Of a stretch of 64,000 nucleotides of DNA, positions 24,728-32,665 are shown in pieces (within the stretch, counting starts at the first letter, position 1; every line of letters starts with the position of its first letter). The translations under genes and the position numbers were made by a program. Source of the stretch: Planctomycetota bacterium (GTDB lineage: Bacteria > Planctomycetota > UBA1135 > GCA-002686595); NCBI GenBank assembly GCA_009691855.1, contig SIAI01000012.1, positions 1 to 64,000 of the forward strand. The letters are read 5' to 3'. The notes beneath the pieces were generated by a model. The model was not told the origin of the DNA. It did no database searches and was given only the letters and a program-made list of their open reading frames with translations.

Positions 24728-24733
24728 TATTCT
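24728..24733 (+). promoter_or_regulatory. -10-like TATTCT before acyl-CoA dehydrogenase
   Basis: TATTCT lies 27 bases before the ATG at 24761, in the short gap after the selenoprotein candidate. No convincing -35 was seen. Confidence 0.3.
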
Positions 24734-24760
24734 GCGGCTCACCCCGACCCCTTCCCTCCC

Positions 24761-25996
24761 ATGCCGCAGAACATCGTCTTCTCCGAGCTCGCGCTCGAGC
24801 TCCAGGCCAAGGCCCGTCAGATCGCCGACAAGTACGTGCGCCCGCTGGCGGCGAAGTACGACAAGCTCCAGGAGTACAACCGCGAGGCGGCCCAGGCCGC
24901 GGCCGAGGCCGGGCTGTTCAAGGTCTTCGTGCCCAAGGAGTACGGCGGCTACGGCGCGGGCTCGCTCGCGCTGTGCCTGGTCACAGAGGAACTGGCCAAG
25001 GCCGACTCGGGCTTCGGCGTGGCCTTCGCGGTGAACGCGCTGGGCTCGACGCCGATCATCGTCGGCGGCACCGAGGAGCAGAAGCAGAGGTGGCTGCCGG
25101 CCATCGCGCGCGGCGAGAAGTTCGTGGCCTTCTGCCTGTCGGAGAAGAACGCCGGCTCGGACGCCAGCGGTCTCGCCGTCACGGCGGAGAAGGACGGCGA
25201 CCACTACGTGATCTGCGGCGAGAAGAAGTGGACCACCAACGGCGGCGTGGCCGACGTGTACTCGGTCTTCTGCGTCACCGATCCGACCTCGAAGTCGCGC
25301 CGCATCAGCGCGATCGTGGTCGAGAAGGGGACCCCGGGCTTCAGCGTCAAGAAGATCGAGGACAAGATGGGCATCCGCACCGTGCCCGTGGTCGAGACGC
25401 ACTTCGACAACGTGCGCGTGCCGCTCTCGAACCTGATCGGCGGGCGCGAGGGCATGGGCTTCATGCACGCCATGCAGACCCTCGACCGCGCGCGGCCGTG
25501 CGTCGCCGCGCAGGCCGTGGGCGCCGCGCAGGGCTCGCTCGACCTCGCCATCGTCTACTCGAACCGCCGCAAGCAGTTCGGCGCGCCGATCTCGAGCTTC
25601 CAGATGGTGCAGAAGATGCTCGCCGACATGGCCATCCACACCGAGGCCGCGCGCTGGCTGGTGTACGCCTCGGCCGCCGCGATCGACACCGGCATGCAGA
25701 ACGTCACCAAGATCGCCGCGATGGGCAAGTGCTTCGCCAGCGACACGGCCATGGCCGTCGCCACCGACGCGGTGCAGATCTTCGGCGGCTACGGCTTCAT
25801 GGAGGACTACCCGATCGCCAAGAACTTCCGCGACGCGAAGATCCTGCAGATCTACGAGGGCACCAACCAGGTCCAGCGCATGGTCGTGGCGCGCAACCTG
25901 ATCAAGGAAATCGAGTCGCTCAGCCACCTGCAGCAGTACATCCCGCAGGAGGAGCAGAAGACCTACAAGAGGAGCGAGGCCGGCGCGAAGTCCTGA
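24761..25996 (+). CDS. acyl-CoA dehydrogenase
   Basis: A 411-residue flavoenzyme that oxidises acyl-CoA to enoyl-CoA. It has the family blocks VPKEYGGYGAGSLALCLVTE, FCLSEKNAGSDASGLAVTAE (FAD and substrate contact), and EKKWTTNGGVADVYSVFCVT. The C-terminal block is AVQIFGGYGFMEDYPIAKNF, followed by IYEGTNQVQRMVVARNLI, whose Glu is the usual catalytic base position. The ATG at 24761 gives a normal N-terminus (MPQNIVFSELALELQAKARQ). It stands alone; no electron-transfer flavoprotein or thiolase is adjacent. The chain-length preference cannot be told. Confidence 0.95.
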   Translation: MPQNIVFSELALELQAKARQIADKYVRPLAAKYDKLQEYNREAAQAAAEAGLFKVFVPKEYGGYGAGSLALCLVTEELAKADSGFGVAFAVNALGSTPIIVGGTEEQKQRWLPAIARGEKFVAFCLSEKNAGSDASGLAVTAEKDGDHYVICGEKKWTTNGGVADVYSVFCVTDPTSKSRRISAIVVEKGTPGFSVKKIEDKMGIRTVPVVETHFDNVRVPLSNLIGGREGMGFMHAMQTLDRARPCVAAQAVGAAQGSLDLAIVYSNRRKQFGAPISSFQMVQKMLADMAIHTEAARWLVYASAAAIDTGMQNVTKIAAMGKCFASDTAMAVATDAVQIFGGYGFMEDYPIAKNFRDAKILQIYEGTNQVQRMVVARNLIKEIESLSHLQQYIPQEEQKTYKRSEAGAKS

Positions 25997-26097
25997 GTCG
26001 CTGCGTGCAAGGGCCCCGCGGCGGCCGCTGCTCTTGCGGCCTCATGATCCGGCTGGCTAGCCACTCTTCCTTCGAGACCGGCCGAGAGGTTTGACGC

Positions 26098-26358
26098 GTG
26101 CAGATCGAGTCCATCGAGATCAGGAACTTCCGCCTCTTCCGCTCGACCGAGCTGCGCGGGTTGCCGCGGCTGGCGATCGTCGTCGGGGCGAACGGCTCGG
26201 GCAAGTCGGCGCTCTTCGACGTCTTCTCCTTCCTGAAGGACGCTCTCACCCAGAACGTCCACTCCGCGGTCGCCAGGCGCGGCGGATACCGCGAGCTCGT
26301 CAGTCGGGGCCAAACCGGTCCCCTCTCGATCGTCGTGAAGTTCCGTCCAGTGGCGTGA
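26098..26358 (+). pseudogene. truncated AAA (RecF/OLD-like) ATPase remnant
   Basis: Starts with GTG at 26098 and encodes only 86 residues. It carries the N-terminal strand IESIEIRNFRLFRSTELRGL and Walker A VVGANGSGKSALFDVFSFLK, typical of AAA_21/SMC-like ATPases that run to 350-450 residues. The ABC signature, Walker B and the rest are missing. The next bases, in another frame, look like an internal piece of a DUF4276 protein. This is best read as the 5' stump of a deleted ATPase gene in a defence-type pair. Confidence 0.75.
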
Positions 26359-26404
26359 CCCCGGCGTGCGCTTCACGGTCGTTCGCGACAACGACGCCCG
26401 AGCT
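26351..26404 (+). pseudogene. possible DUF4276 (TOPRIM-like) protein fragment
   Basis: In the frame one base after that of the ATPase stump, the sequence reads WRDPGVRFTVVRDNDARA. This resembles the GVRFVVLRDQD-type core of DUF4276 proteins, which are normally encoded directly after AAA_21 ATPases. Only about 18 residues match, and the flanks do not. The likely cause is an internal deletion that fused the ATPase start to the partner gene. The identification rests on memory of the motif, so confidence is low. Confidence 0.4.
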
Positions 26405-26583
26405 GAGGGAGTCGGGGCGGCCGATCAAGGGAATCGAGTGGCTCCACCATCAAGAAGAGCGTGAGGCAGCCGTAGGGCTGAGCGCGTGCGCGTCGTCGCC
26501 TGAGCACGTAGCGCGACGCGCTCGCCCGCGGCCGGGCGAGGAAGCTGGCGCGATCCCCGGCCGCGCGCGAGACTCGTGCGCCC

Positions 26584-29500
26584 ATGTTCCGTTCGCCGCG
26601 CACGCCGGGCCCGGGTGAGGTCGATGCCGCCGGGGACGCGGCTCCCGGGCTGCGCCTCGAGTTCGAGCTCGATCCCAGCCTCAACCTGGCGATGCAGCAG
26701 AACGGCGTGTCGCCGCTGCGCAGCCTGACGCTCGAGAACTCGGGCGCCGTCGAGCTGCGCGACATCGTCGTGCGCCTGCGCGCCGAGCCGGAGTTCGCCG
26801 CGCCGCTGGAGCTGCATCTCGCCGCGCTGGCGCCCCACGCGCGCCACGTGTGGAGCGCGCCGCCACTCTCGCTCTCGCTCTCCTTCCTGGCGGGCCTGCG
26901 CGAGCGCGTCGAGGGCGCGTTGCACTTCGAGGTGCAGGCGGCAGACGACGCCCCGCTCGAGGCGCACGGCGCCCTGGCCGTGCTCGCCTACGACCAGTGG
27001 GGCGGCCTGCAGTCCCTGCCCGAGCTGCTGTGCGCCTTCGTCCTGCCGAATCATCCGGCGCTCGCGCCCTGGCTGCGGCGCGCGGCGGCGCTGCTCGAGG
27101 AATGGACCCAGGATCCCTCGCTGGGCGGCTACCAGTCCCACAGTCGCGAGCGCTGCCTGAAGACGAGCGCGGCGATCTTCCACGCGCTACAGGAGGCGGG
27201 CATCGCCTACGTCAGCCCGCCGGCCAGCTTCGAGGCCACGGGCCAGAAGGTGCGCACGGCCGAGCGCATCCAGGAGGAGAAGCTCGCCACCTGTCTCGAT
27301 CTGGCGCTGGCCGCGGCCGCCTGTCTGGAGCAGGCCGGGCTGAACGCGCTGGTGGTGACCGTCGCCGGTCACGCCTTCACCGGCGTGTGGCTGGAGGAGT
27401 CGAGCTTCCCCGAGCCTGCGTTGGAGGACGGCGCGCTGCTGGGCAAGCGCATCGCGCTGGGCGAGATCGCCGTCTTCGATCCGACGCTGGCGACGCACCG
27501 TCCGGCGCGCAGCTTCGAGGACGCTCTGCGCGCCGCGCAGGCGCGTCTGCAGGATCCGCGCGAGTTCCGCTGCGTCATCGACGTGGCCCGCAGCCGCAAG
27601 GGCGGCGTGCGCCCGCTGCCGCTGCGCGCGCACGGCGTCGAGCTGCAAGCCGAGGGCGAGCCGGGCTCGCCGACGGCAGCGGTGCCGGCCCCGAACCTCG
27701 CCCTGCCGCGCGCCGTGGCTCTCGCGGCCGAGGCCAGCGCTCCGGACTCGCGCATCGAGCGCTGGAAGCGCCACCTGCTGGACCTGACCAACCGCAACCG
27801 CCTGCTCAACTTCTTGCCCACCAAGAAGACCGTGCCGCTGGAGTGCAGCGCGCTCGGCCGGCTCGAGGATCTGTGCAGCTCGGGGCGCCTGCTGACGCTG
27901 CGCGAGCGCCTGACGGAGATGCAGGCGGCAACGGCGAACGTGCGTCCGCTGGCGGACGAGGCCGTGCGGCGGCTGGTCGAGGCCGAGCTCGATGCGGGAC
28001 GCCTGGTCACGCCCTTCACCGAGGCCGAGCTCGCCCCGCGCCTGACCGAGATCTTCCGCGCCGCGCGCGAGGGCCTGGAGGAGGGCGGCGCCAGCGGCCT
28101 GTACCTCGCGCTCGGCTTCCTCGAATGGTACGAGAGCCCGACCAGCGACCGGCCGCGCCTCGCGCCGCTGCTGCTGGTGCCGGTCGACCTGCAGCGCGGC
28201 TCGATCCGCCAAGGCTTCAAGCTGGCGCGCGCGGCGGACGAGACGCGCTTCAACACCACGCTGCTGGAGATGCTGCGCGCGCAGCACCACGTCGAGATCC
28301 CCGGCATGGATCCGCTGCCCGAGGACGCGCAGGGCGTGGACGTCGACACGCTGCTGCTGCGCGTGACCGAAGCGTTGCGCGACGTCCCGCGCTGGCGCGT
28401 GCTGCACCAGGCCTGCCTGGGCTTCTTCACCTTCGCCAAGTTCCTGATGTGGAAGGACCTCGACGAACAGTCGGCGGTGCTGCTGGCGAACCCGCTGGTC
28501 GCGCACCTCGCGCAGCAGCCCGAGCGCGCCTTCGATCCCGCCTGGCGCGAGCCCGACTACGCGGCCCTGGACGAGACCCAACGCAGCGCGGAGCTGCATT
28601 GTCCGGTGCTGGCCGACTCCTCGCAGCTGGCGGCCGTGATCGCCGCGGCGGACGGCAAGAGCTTCGTGCTCGAGGGCCCGCCCGGCACCGGCAAGTCGCA
28701 GACGATCACGAACCTGATCGCGCACTGCCTGGCGCAGGGCAAGACGGTGCTGTTCGTGTCCGAGAAGACCGCCGCGCTGAACGTCGTCTTCGACCGGCTC
28801 AAGGCCATCGGCCTGGAGCGCTTCTGTCTGGAACTGCACTCCAGCAAGGCCAGCAAGCAAGAGGTCGTGCAGAGCCTGGGCCACGCGCTGCGCGGCGCGC
28901 GCCCGCGCGCGCCGGAGGAGTGGAGCGCGCTGGCCGACGAGCTCGACGGCCTGCGCGGCGAGCTGAACGCCTACGCGCGCGCCGTGTGGCGCGAGCACGC
29001 CAACGGCTGCTCCGTGTTCCGCGCGACCTCGATCCTCACGACCCTGCGCGCCGCCGCGCGCGTCGAGCTGGGCTGGGACGACCTGGCCGATATCGAGCGC
29101 GCCTCCCTCGAGGTGGCGCGCGGCGCGCTGCGCGAGGCCGTGAACGCGCTACAGGTCACGGGCGAGCCGCACGCGCACGCCCTGGCCGGGATCGGCCTCG
29201 AGGACGTCAGTGCCGGTCTTGCCGAGCGCATCCGCGCCAGCTTCGAGGCGCTGCGTGTGCAGCTCGCCGCGCTGCCCGAGGCCGCACAACCGCTCTTCGA
29301 GGCGCTGGCGCTCGATCCCGCGACGGCCGGCGCGCGCGAGCTGCGCCTCGCGGCCGCGGCCTGTCAGGGACTGCTGACGGCGCCCGCGCGCGGCGCCGCG
29401 CTGCTGGCCGTCGAGCCGCGCCAGGCCGAGTCCGCGGTGGTGGAGGCCTGTCGGCTGGGACGCCAGCGCGCTGCGCTGCGCGCCGAGCTCGCGCGGCGCT

Positions 29501-32500
29501 TCGATCTGCGGCTGCTCGAGCTCGACTTGCTGGGGCTGCGCGGGCGCGTGCGCGCTGCGCTTGACTCGTGGTTCTTTGCGCGCTGGTGGCGGACGCGGGC
29601 GCTACGTCGGGACCTGCTGGGCGTCACGCAGCCGGGCGTCGTGCTCACGCTGGACGAGCTGTGGGCCGCGCTCGAGAAGGCCCTGGCGCTGAAGGACGCC
29701 GAGGCGAGTCTGGCCGGAGCGCTGAGCGCGTTGCACGAGCGCGCGCGCTGCGACTGGCGCGCCGAGGGTGCGCCCTGGGCGGAGATCGAGACGAGTCTGG
29801 CCTGGGCGCAGCGCACGCGCGCGGCGCTCGACGCGCTGGCGCCGGAGCCCACTGTGGTGCAGGGCCTGTGCGAACGCGCGCTCTCCCATCTCGAGCGCGG
29901 CGCCGGCGGCGGACCGCCGCAGCGTGCGCTGGCGGCGCTGACGGGCGTGCTCGACGCCGCCGAGGCGACGGCCGAGCTGCTGCGCCTCGCCGCCGACGAT
30001 CCCTGGCGCACGGCGCACACGCCGCGTCGGCTCGCGGCCTGGCTCGAGCGCATGCAGCGCATCGAGCCGGCGCTGGCGCAGCTCAAGCCGTGGGCCCTGT
30101 GGCGGCGCCTGCGCGCGCGCCTGGTGCAGGCCCGTCTGGGCGCGCTCGTCAGCGCGCTCGAAGCCGGCGAGCTGCGCAGCGTGGCGCTGCCCGAGGCCTT
30201 CGAGCGCAGCTACCTCGAGGCCTGGCTCGAGCTGCAGCGCGCGCGCGAGCCGGCCCTGCACAACTTCCTGGCGCTGTCGCACGAGCAGCGCATCGCGCGC
30301 TTCCGCCAGCTCGATGCGCAGTGCCTGGAGCTCGCGCGAAAGGTCGTCGCGGCACGGCTGGCGGCGCGCGTGCCGAGCGTCGGCGCGGAGTCGGTGCCGG
30401 GCAGCGAGCTGGGCGTGTTGCAGCGCCAGCTGCAGCTGCAGCGCCCACGCCTCGGCCTGCGCCGGCTGTTCCAGCAGACCAAGACGCTCGTGCAGCGCCT
30501 CAAGCCGTGCTTCCTGATGAGCCCGATCTCGGTCGCGCAGTACCTGCCGCCGGGCGAGCTCGCCTTCGACCTGGTGGTGTTCGACGAGGCCTCGCAGATC
30601 CCGACCTGGGACGCGGTGGGCGCGATCGCGCGCGGCCGCCAGGCGATCGTGGTCGGCGACTCGAAGCAGCTGCCGCCGACGAGCTTCTTCGAGGTCGTGG
30701 TCAGCGCGGACGAGGACGCCGAGGACGCGGTCGAAGACCTGGAGAGCATCCTGGACGAGTGCCGCGCGGCCAACGTGCCCGCCCTCGATCTGCGCTGGCA
30801 CTACCGCAGTCGCCACGAGAGTCTGATCACCTTCAGCAACCGCAAGTACTACGCGAACCGCCTGCACACCTTCCCCGCCGCGCGCTTCGCGGGCCTGGGC
30901 GTGCAGTGGCGCCACGTGGCGGGCGGCGTGTACGACAAGAGCCGCTCGCGCACGAATCGCGTCGAGGCCGAGGCGCTGGTGGCCGAGGTCCTGCGGCGCC
31001 TGCGCGACCCCGAGCTGGCGCGGCACTCGATCGGGATCGTGACCTTCAGCGCCGCGCAGCAGGGCGTGATCGAGGATCGGCTGGACGAGGAGCGGCGCAA
31101 GGATCCCGCGCTCGACCCGTTCTTCCTGGCTTCCGAGGAGCGGCGCGAGACGCTGTTCGTCAAGAACCTCGAGAACGTGCAGGGCGACGAGCGCGACGTG
31201 ATCCTGTTCTCGATCTGCTACGGCCCGGACGAGAACGGGCGCGTGGCGCTGAACTTCGGCCCGCTCAACCAGCAGGGCGGCGCGCGGCGCCTGAACGTGG
31301 CGGTCACGCGCGCGCGGCGCGAGCTGCTGGTGTTCTCCACGCTGCGCGCCGAGCAGATCGACCTGGCGCGCACGCGCGCGCGCGGCGTGAGCGACCTCAA
31401 GGCCTTCCTGTCGTACGCGCAGCACGGCGTGAGCGCGCTGCCGGCCGAGGTGTTGGCGCCCGAGGAGCTCGATGCCTTCGAGTCGCCGCTGGAGGCGGAG
31501 ATCTGCGCGGCGCTGCGCGCGCTCGGCCACGAGGTGGTTGCGCAGGTCGGCTGCTCGGGCTATCGCATCGACCTCGCGGTGGTGGATCCCGAGCGGCCGG
31601 GCCAGTACCTGCTCGGCATCGAGTGCGACGGGCGCAACTACCACTCGGCGCCGACTGCGCGCGATCGCGATCGCTTGCGCCAGGCGGTGCTCGAGGGCCT
31701 GGGTTGGCAGCTCGTGCGCGTGTGGTCGAGCGACTGGTGGGAGGCGCGCGAGGAGCAGCTCGTGCGTCTGGGTGCGGTGCTCGAGGAGGCGCTCCGCAAG
31801 GCGCGCGCGCCAGAGCCGCCTTCGCCGCCATCAACAGCGCCGCCAACGACAGCACCGCCGCCGCCGCTCGCGAGCACGCCCGCCGCGCGCGCGCCGCAGG
31901 CCGCCACGCCGAACGCGCTCGCCGCAGAGCGGGTTGCGGAGGCCGTGCCGCTCGAACCCTACCGCGTGCCGCGTGGCACCGCGTTGGGCTCGCAGCAGGA
32001 CTTCTACGACGCCGCCAGCGCGCGCGAGCTGCGCGCGGCGCTGCTGGCGGCGGTCGAGCAGGAGGGGCCGCTGTGCCTCGAGCTCGCCGCGGCGCGCGTG
32101 GCGCGGCGCTTCGGCTTCGAGCGCGTGCGCCAGAAGGTGCTCGAGCGCGTGGACGAGGTCGCGCGCCAGGCGGGTCTGACGCGCACCGCGCAGGGCGCGC
32201 GCGCGATCCTCTGGCCGCGCGGCGTCGAGCCCACGGCGTGGCGCGCCTTCCGCACCTCGGCGAGCGACGATCCCGACCTGCGCGAGGCCGAGGAGCTCCC
32301 CTGGCAGGAGATCGCCAACGCCGCCGCGCACCTGCTGGCCGCCAACGGCGCCTGCCCGCGGCTCGAGCTGCAGCGCGCGCTCTCGCGCCTGTTCGGCTTC
32401 CGCGCGCTGGGTGCCGCGCTGGCGGCGCAGATGGATGCGGGCATCGAGTGTCTCGTCGCCGCGGGCCGCGCCCGCCTCGACGCCGACGGCCGCGTCGAGC

Positions 32501-32511
32501 TAGTAGTGTGA
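26584..32511 (+). CDS. Hhe-type defence protein: DUF4011-SF1 helicase-Vsr nuclease-DUF3320
   Basis: A 1975-residue cytoplasmic protein. The first 180 residues form a beta-rich domain. A transglutaminase-like region at about 185-330 has Cys in ATCLDLALAAAACLEQAGLN, His in VVTVAGHAFTGVWLEE and Asp in AVFDPTLATH. DUF4011 starts near 395 (RIERWKRHLLDLTNRNRLLN). The SF1 helicase has Walker A LEGPPGTGKSQTITNLI (about 696), Walker B LVVFDEASQIPTWD (about 1333), GDSKQLPPTSFFE and motif VI RRLNVAVTRARRELLVF (about 1570). A Vsr/DUF559 PD-(D/E)xK-like nuclease lies at about 1640-1730 (YRIDLAVVDPE, then LGIECDGRNYHSA). DUF3320 is C-terminal. This order matches the single-gene Hhe antiphage system. The stop codon lies in MITE-like element 3. 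Start: ATG at 26584, since the frame is closed upstream. Confidence 0.9.
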   Translation: MFRSPRTPGPGEVDAAGDAAPGLRLEFELDPSLNLAMQQNGVSPLRSLTLENSGAVELRDIVVRLRAEPEFAAPLELHLAALAPHARHVWSAPPLSLSLSFLAGLRERVEGALHFEVQAADDAPLEAHGALAVLAYDQWGGLQSLPELLCAFVLPNHPALAPWLRRAAALLEEWTQDPSLGGYQSHSRERCLKTSAAIFHALQEAGIAYVSPPASFEATGQKVRTAERIQEEKLATCLDLALAAAACLEQAGLNALVVTVAGHAFTGVWLEESSFPEPALEDGALLGKRIALGEIAVFDPTLATHRPARSFEDALRAAQARLQDPREFRCVIDVARSRKGGVRPLPLRAHGVELQAEGEPGSPTAAVPAPNLALPRAVALAAEASAPDSRIERWKRHLLDLTNRNRLLNFLPTKKTVPLECSALGRLEDLCSSGRLLTLRERLTEMQAATANVRPLADEAVRRLVEAELDAGRLVTPFTEAELAPRLTEIFRAAREGLEEGGASGLYLALGFLEWYESPTSDRPRLAPLLLVPVDLQRGSIRQGFKLARAADETRFNTTLLEMLRAQHHVEIPGMDPLPEDAQGVDVDTLLLRVTEALRDVPRWRVLHQACLGFFTFAKFLMWKDLDEQSAVLLANPLVAHLAQQPERAFDPAWREPDYAALDETQRSAELHCPVLADSSQLAAVIAAADGKSFVLEGPPGTGKSQTITNLIAHCLAQGKTVLFVSEKTAALNVVFDRLKAIGLERFCLELHSSKASKQEVVQSLGHALRGARPRAPEEWSALADELDGLRGELNAYARAVWREHANGCSVFRATSILTTLRAAARVELGWDDLADIERASLEVARGALREAVNALQVTGEPHAHALAGIGLEDVSAGLAERIRASFEALRVQLAALPEAAQPLFEALALDPATAGARELRLAAAACQGLLTAPARGAALLAVEPRQAESAVVEACRLGRQRAALRAELARRFDLRLLELDLLGLRGRVRAALDSWFFARWWRTRALRRDLLGVTQPGVVLTLDELWAALEKALALKDAEASLAGALSALHERARCDWRAEGAPWAEIETSLAWAQRTRAALDALAPEPTVVQGLCERALSHLERGAGGGPPQRALAALTGVLDAAEATAELLRLAADDPWRTAHTPRRLAAWLERMQRIEPALAQLKPWALWRRLRARLVQARLGALVSALEAGELRSVALPEAFERSYLEAWLELQRAREPALHNFLALSHEQRIARFRQLDAQCLELARKVVAARLAARVPSVGAESVPGSELGVLQRQLQLQRPRLGLRRLFQQTKTLVQRLKPCFLMSPISVAQYLPPGELAFDLVVFDEASQIPTWDAVGAIARGRQAIVVGDSKQLPPTSFFEVVVSADEDAEDAVEDLESILDECRAANVPALDLRWHYRSRHESLITFSNRKYYANRLHTFPAARFAGLGVQWRHVAGGVYDKSRSRTNRVEAEALVAEVLRRLRDPELARHSIGIVTFSAAQQGVIEDRLDEERRKDPALDPFFLASEERRETLFVKNLENVQGDERDVILFSICYGPDENGRVALNFGPLNQQGGARRLNVAVTRARRELLVFSTLRAEQIDLARTRARGVSDLKAFLSYAQHGVSALPAEVLAPEELDAFESPLEAEICAALRALGHEVVAQVGCSGYRIDLAVVDPERPGQYLLGIECDGRNYHSAPTARDRDRLRQAVLEGLGWQLVRVWSSDWWEAREEQLVRLGAVLEEALRKARAPEPPSPPSTAPPTTAPPPPLASTPAARAPQAATPNALAAERVAEAVPLEPYRVPRGTALGSQQDFYDAASARELRAALLAAVEQEGPLCLELAAARVARRFGFERVRQKVLERVDEVARQAGLTRTAQGARAILWPRGVEPTAWRAFRTSASDDPDLREAEELPWQEIANAAAHLLAANGACPRLELQRALSRLFGFRALGAALAAQMDAGIECLVAAGRARLDADGRVELVV

Positions 32512-32665
32512 TTCACGCTCAGAGGCCTTCATCCCGGGCCGTCTTCGCCCGCCGCGGCGTTGCGCCTCCTCCGAGACTTGCACCGAAGTCGCGTCGTCGG
32601 CGCGCCTTGCGGCGAACGCAGACGACCTCGGGATAAAGGCCCCTCAGCGTGACTCACACCACTAG
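32500..32665. mobile_element. MITE-like inverted-repeat element 3 (CTAG ends)
   Basis: A 166-bp element with CTAG at both ends. The left arm begins CTAGTAGTGTGATTCACGCT and the right arm in reverse begins CTAGTGGTGTGAGTCACGCT. The match continues for about 50 bases at roughly 80% identity. The core (GGCGTTGCGCCTCCTCC and GCGTCGTCGGCGCGCCTTGC) is shared with element 2. The left arm encodes the last codons and the TGA stop of the Hhe-type gene. The right arm holds the GTG start used for the next gene. It contains no gene of its own. Confidence 0.75.

Noticed and set aside
26091..26618. A 175-codon frame overlapping the AAA stump
   Set aside because: Different frame from both the stump and the Hhe gene; Arg/Pro-rich, no motif.
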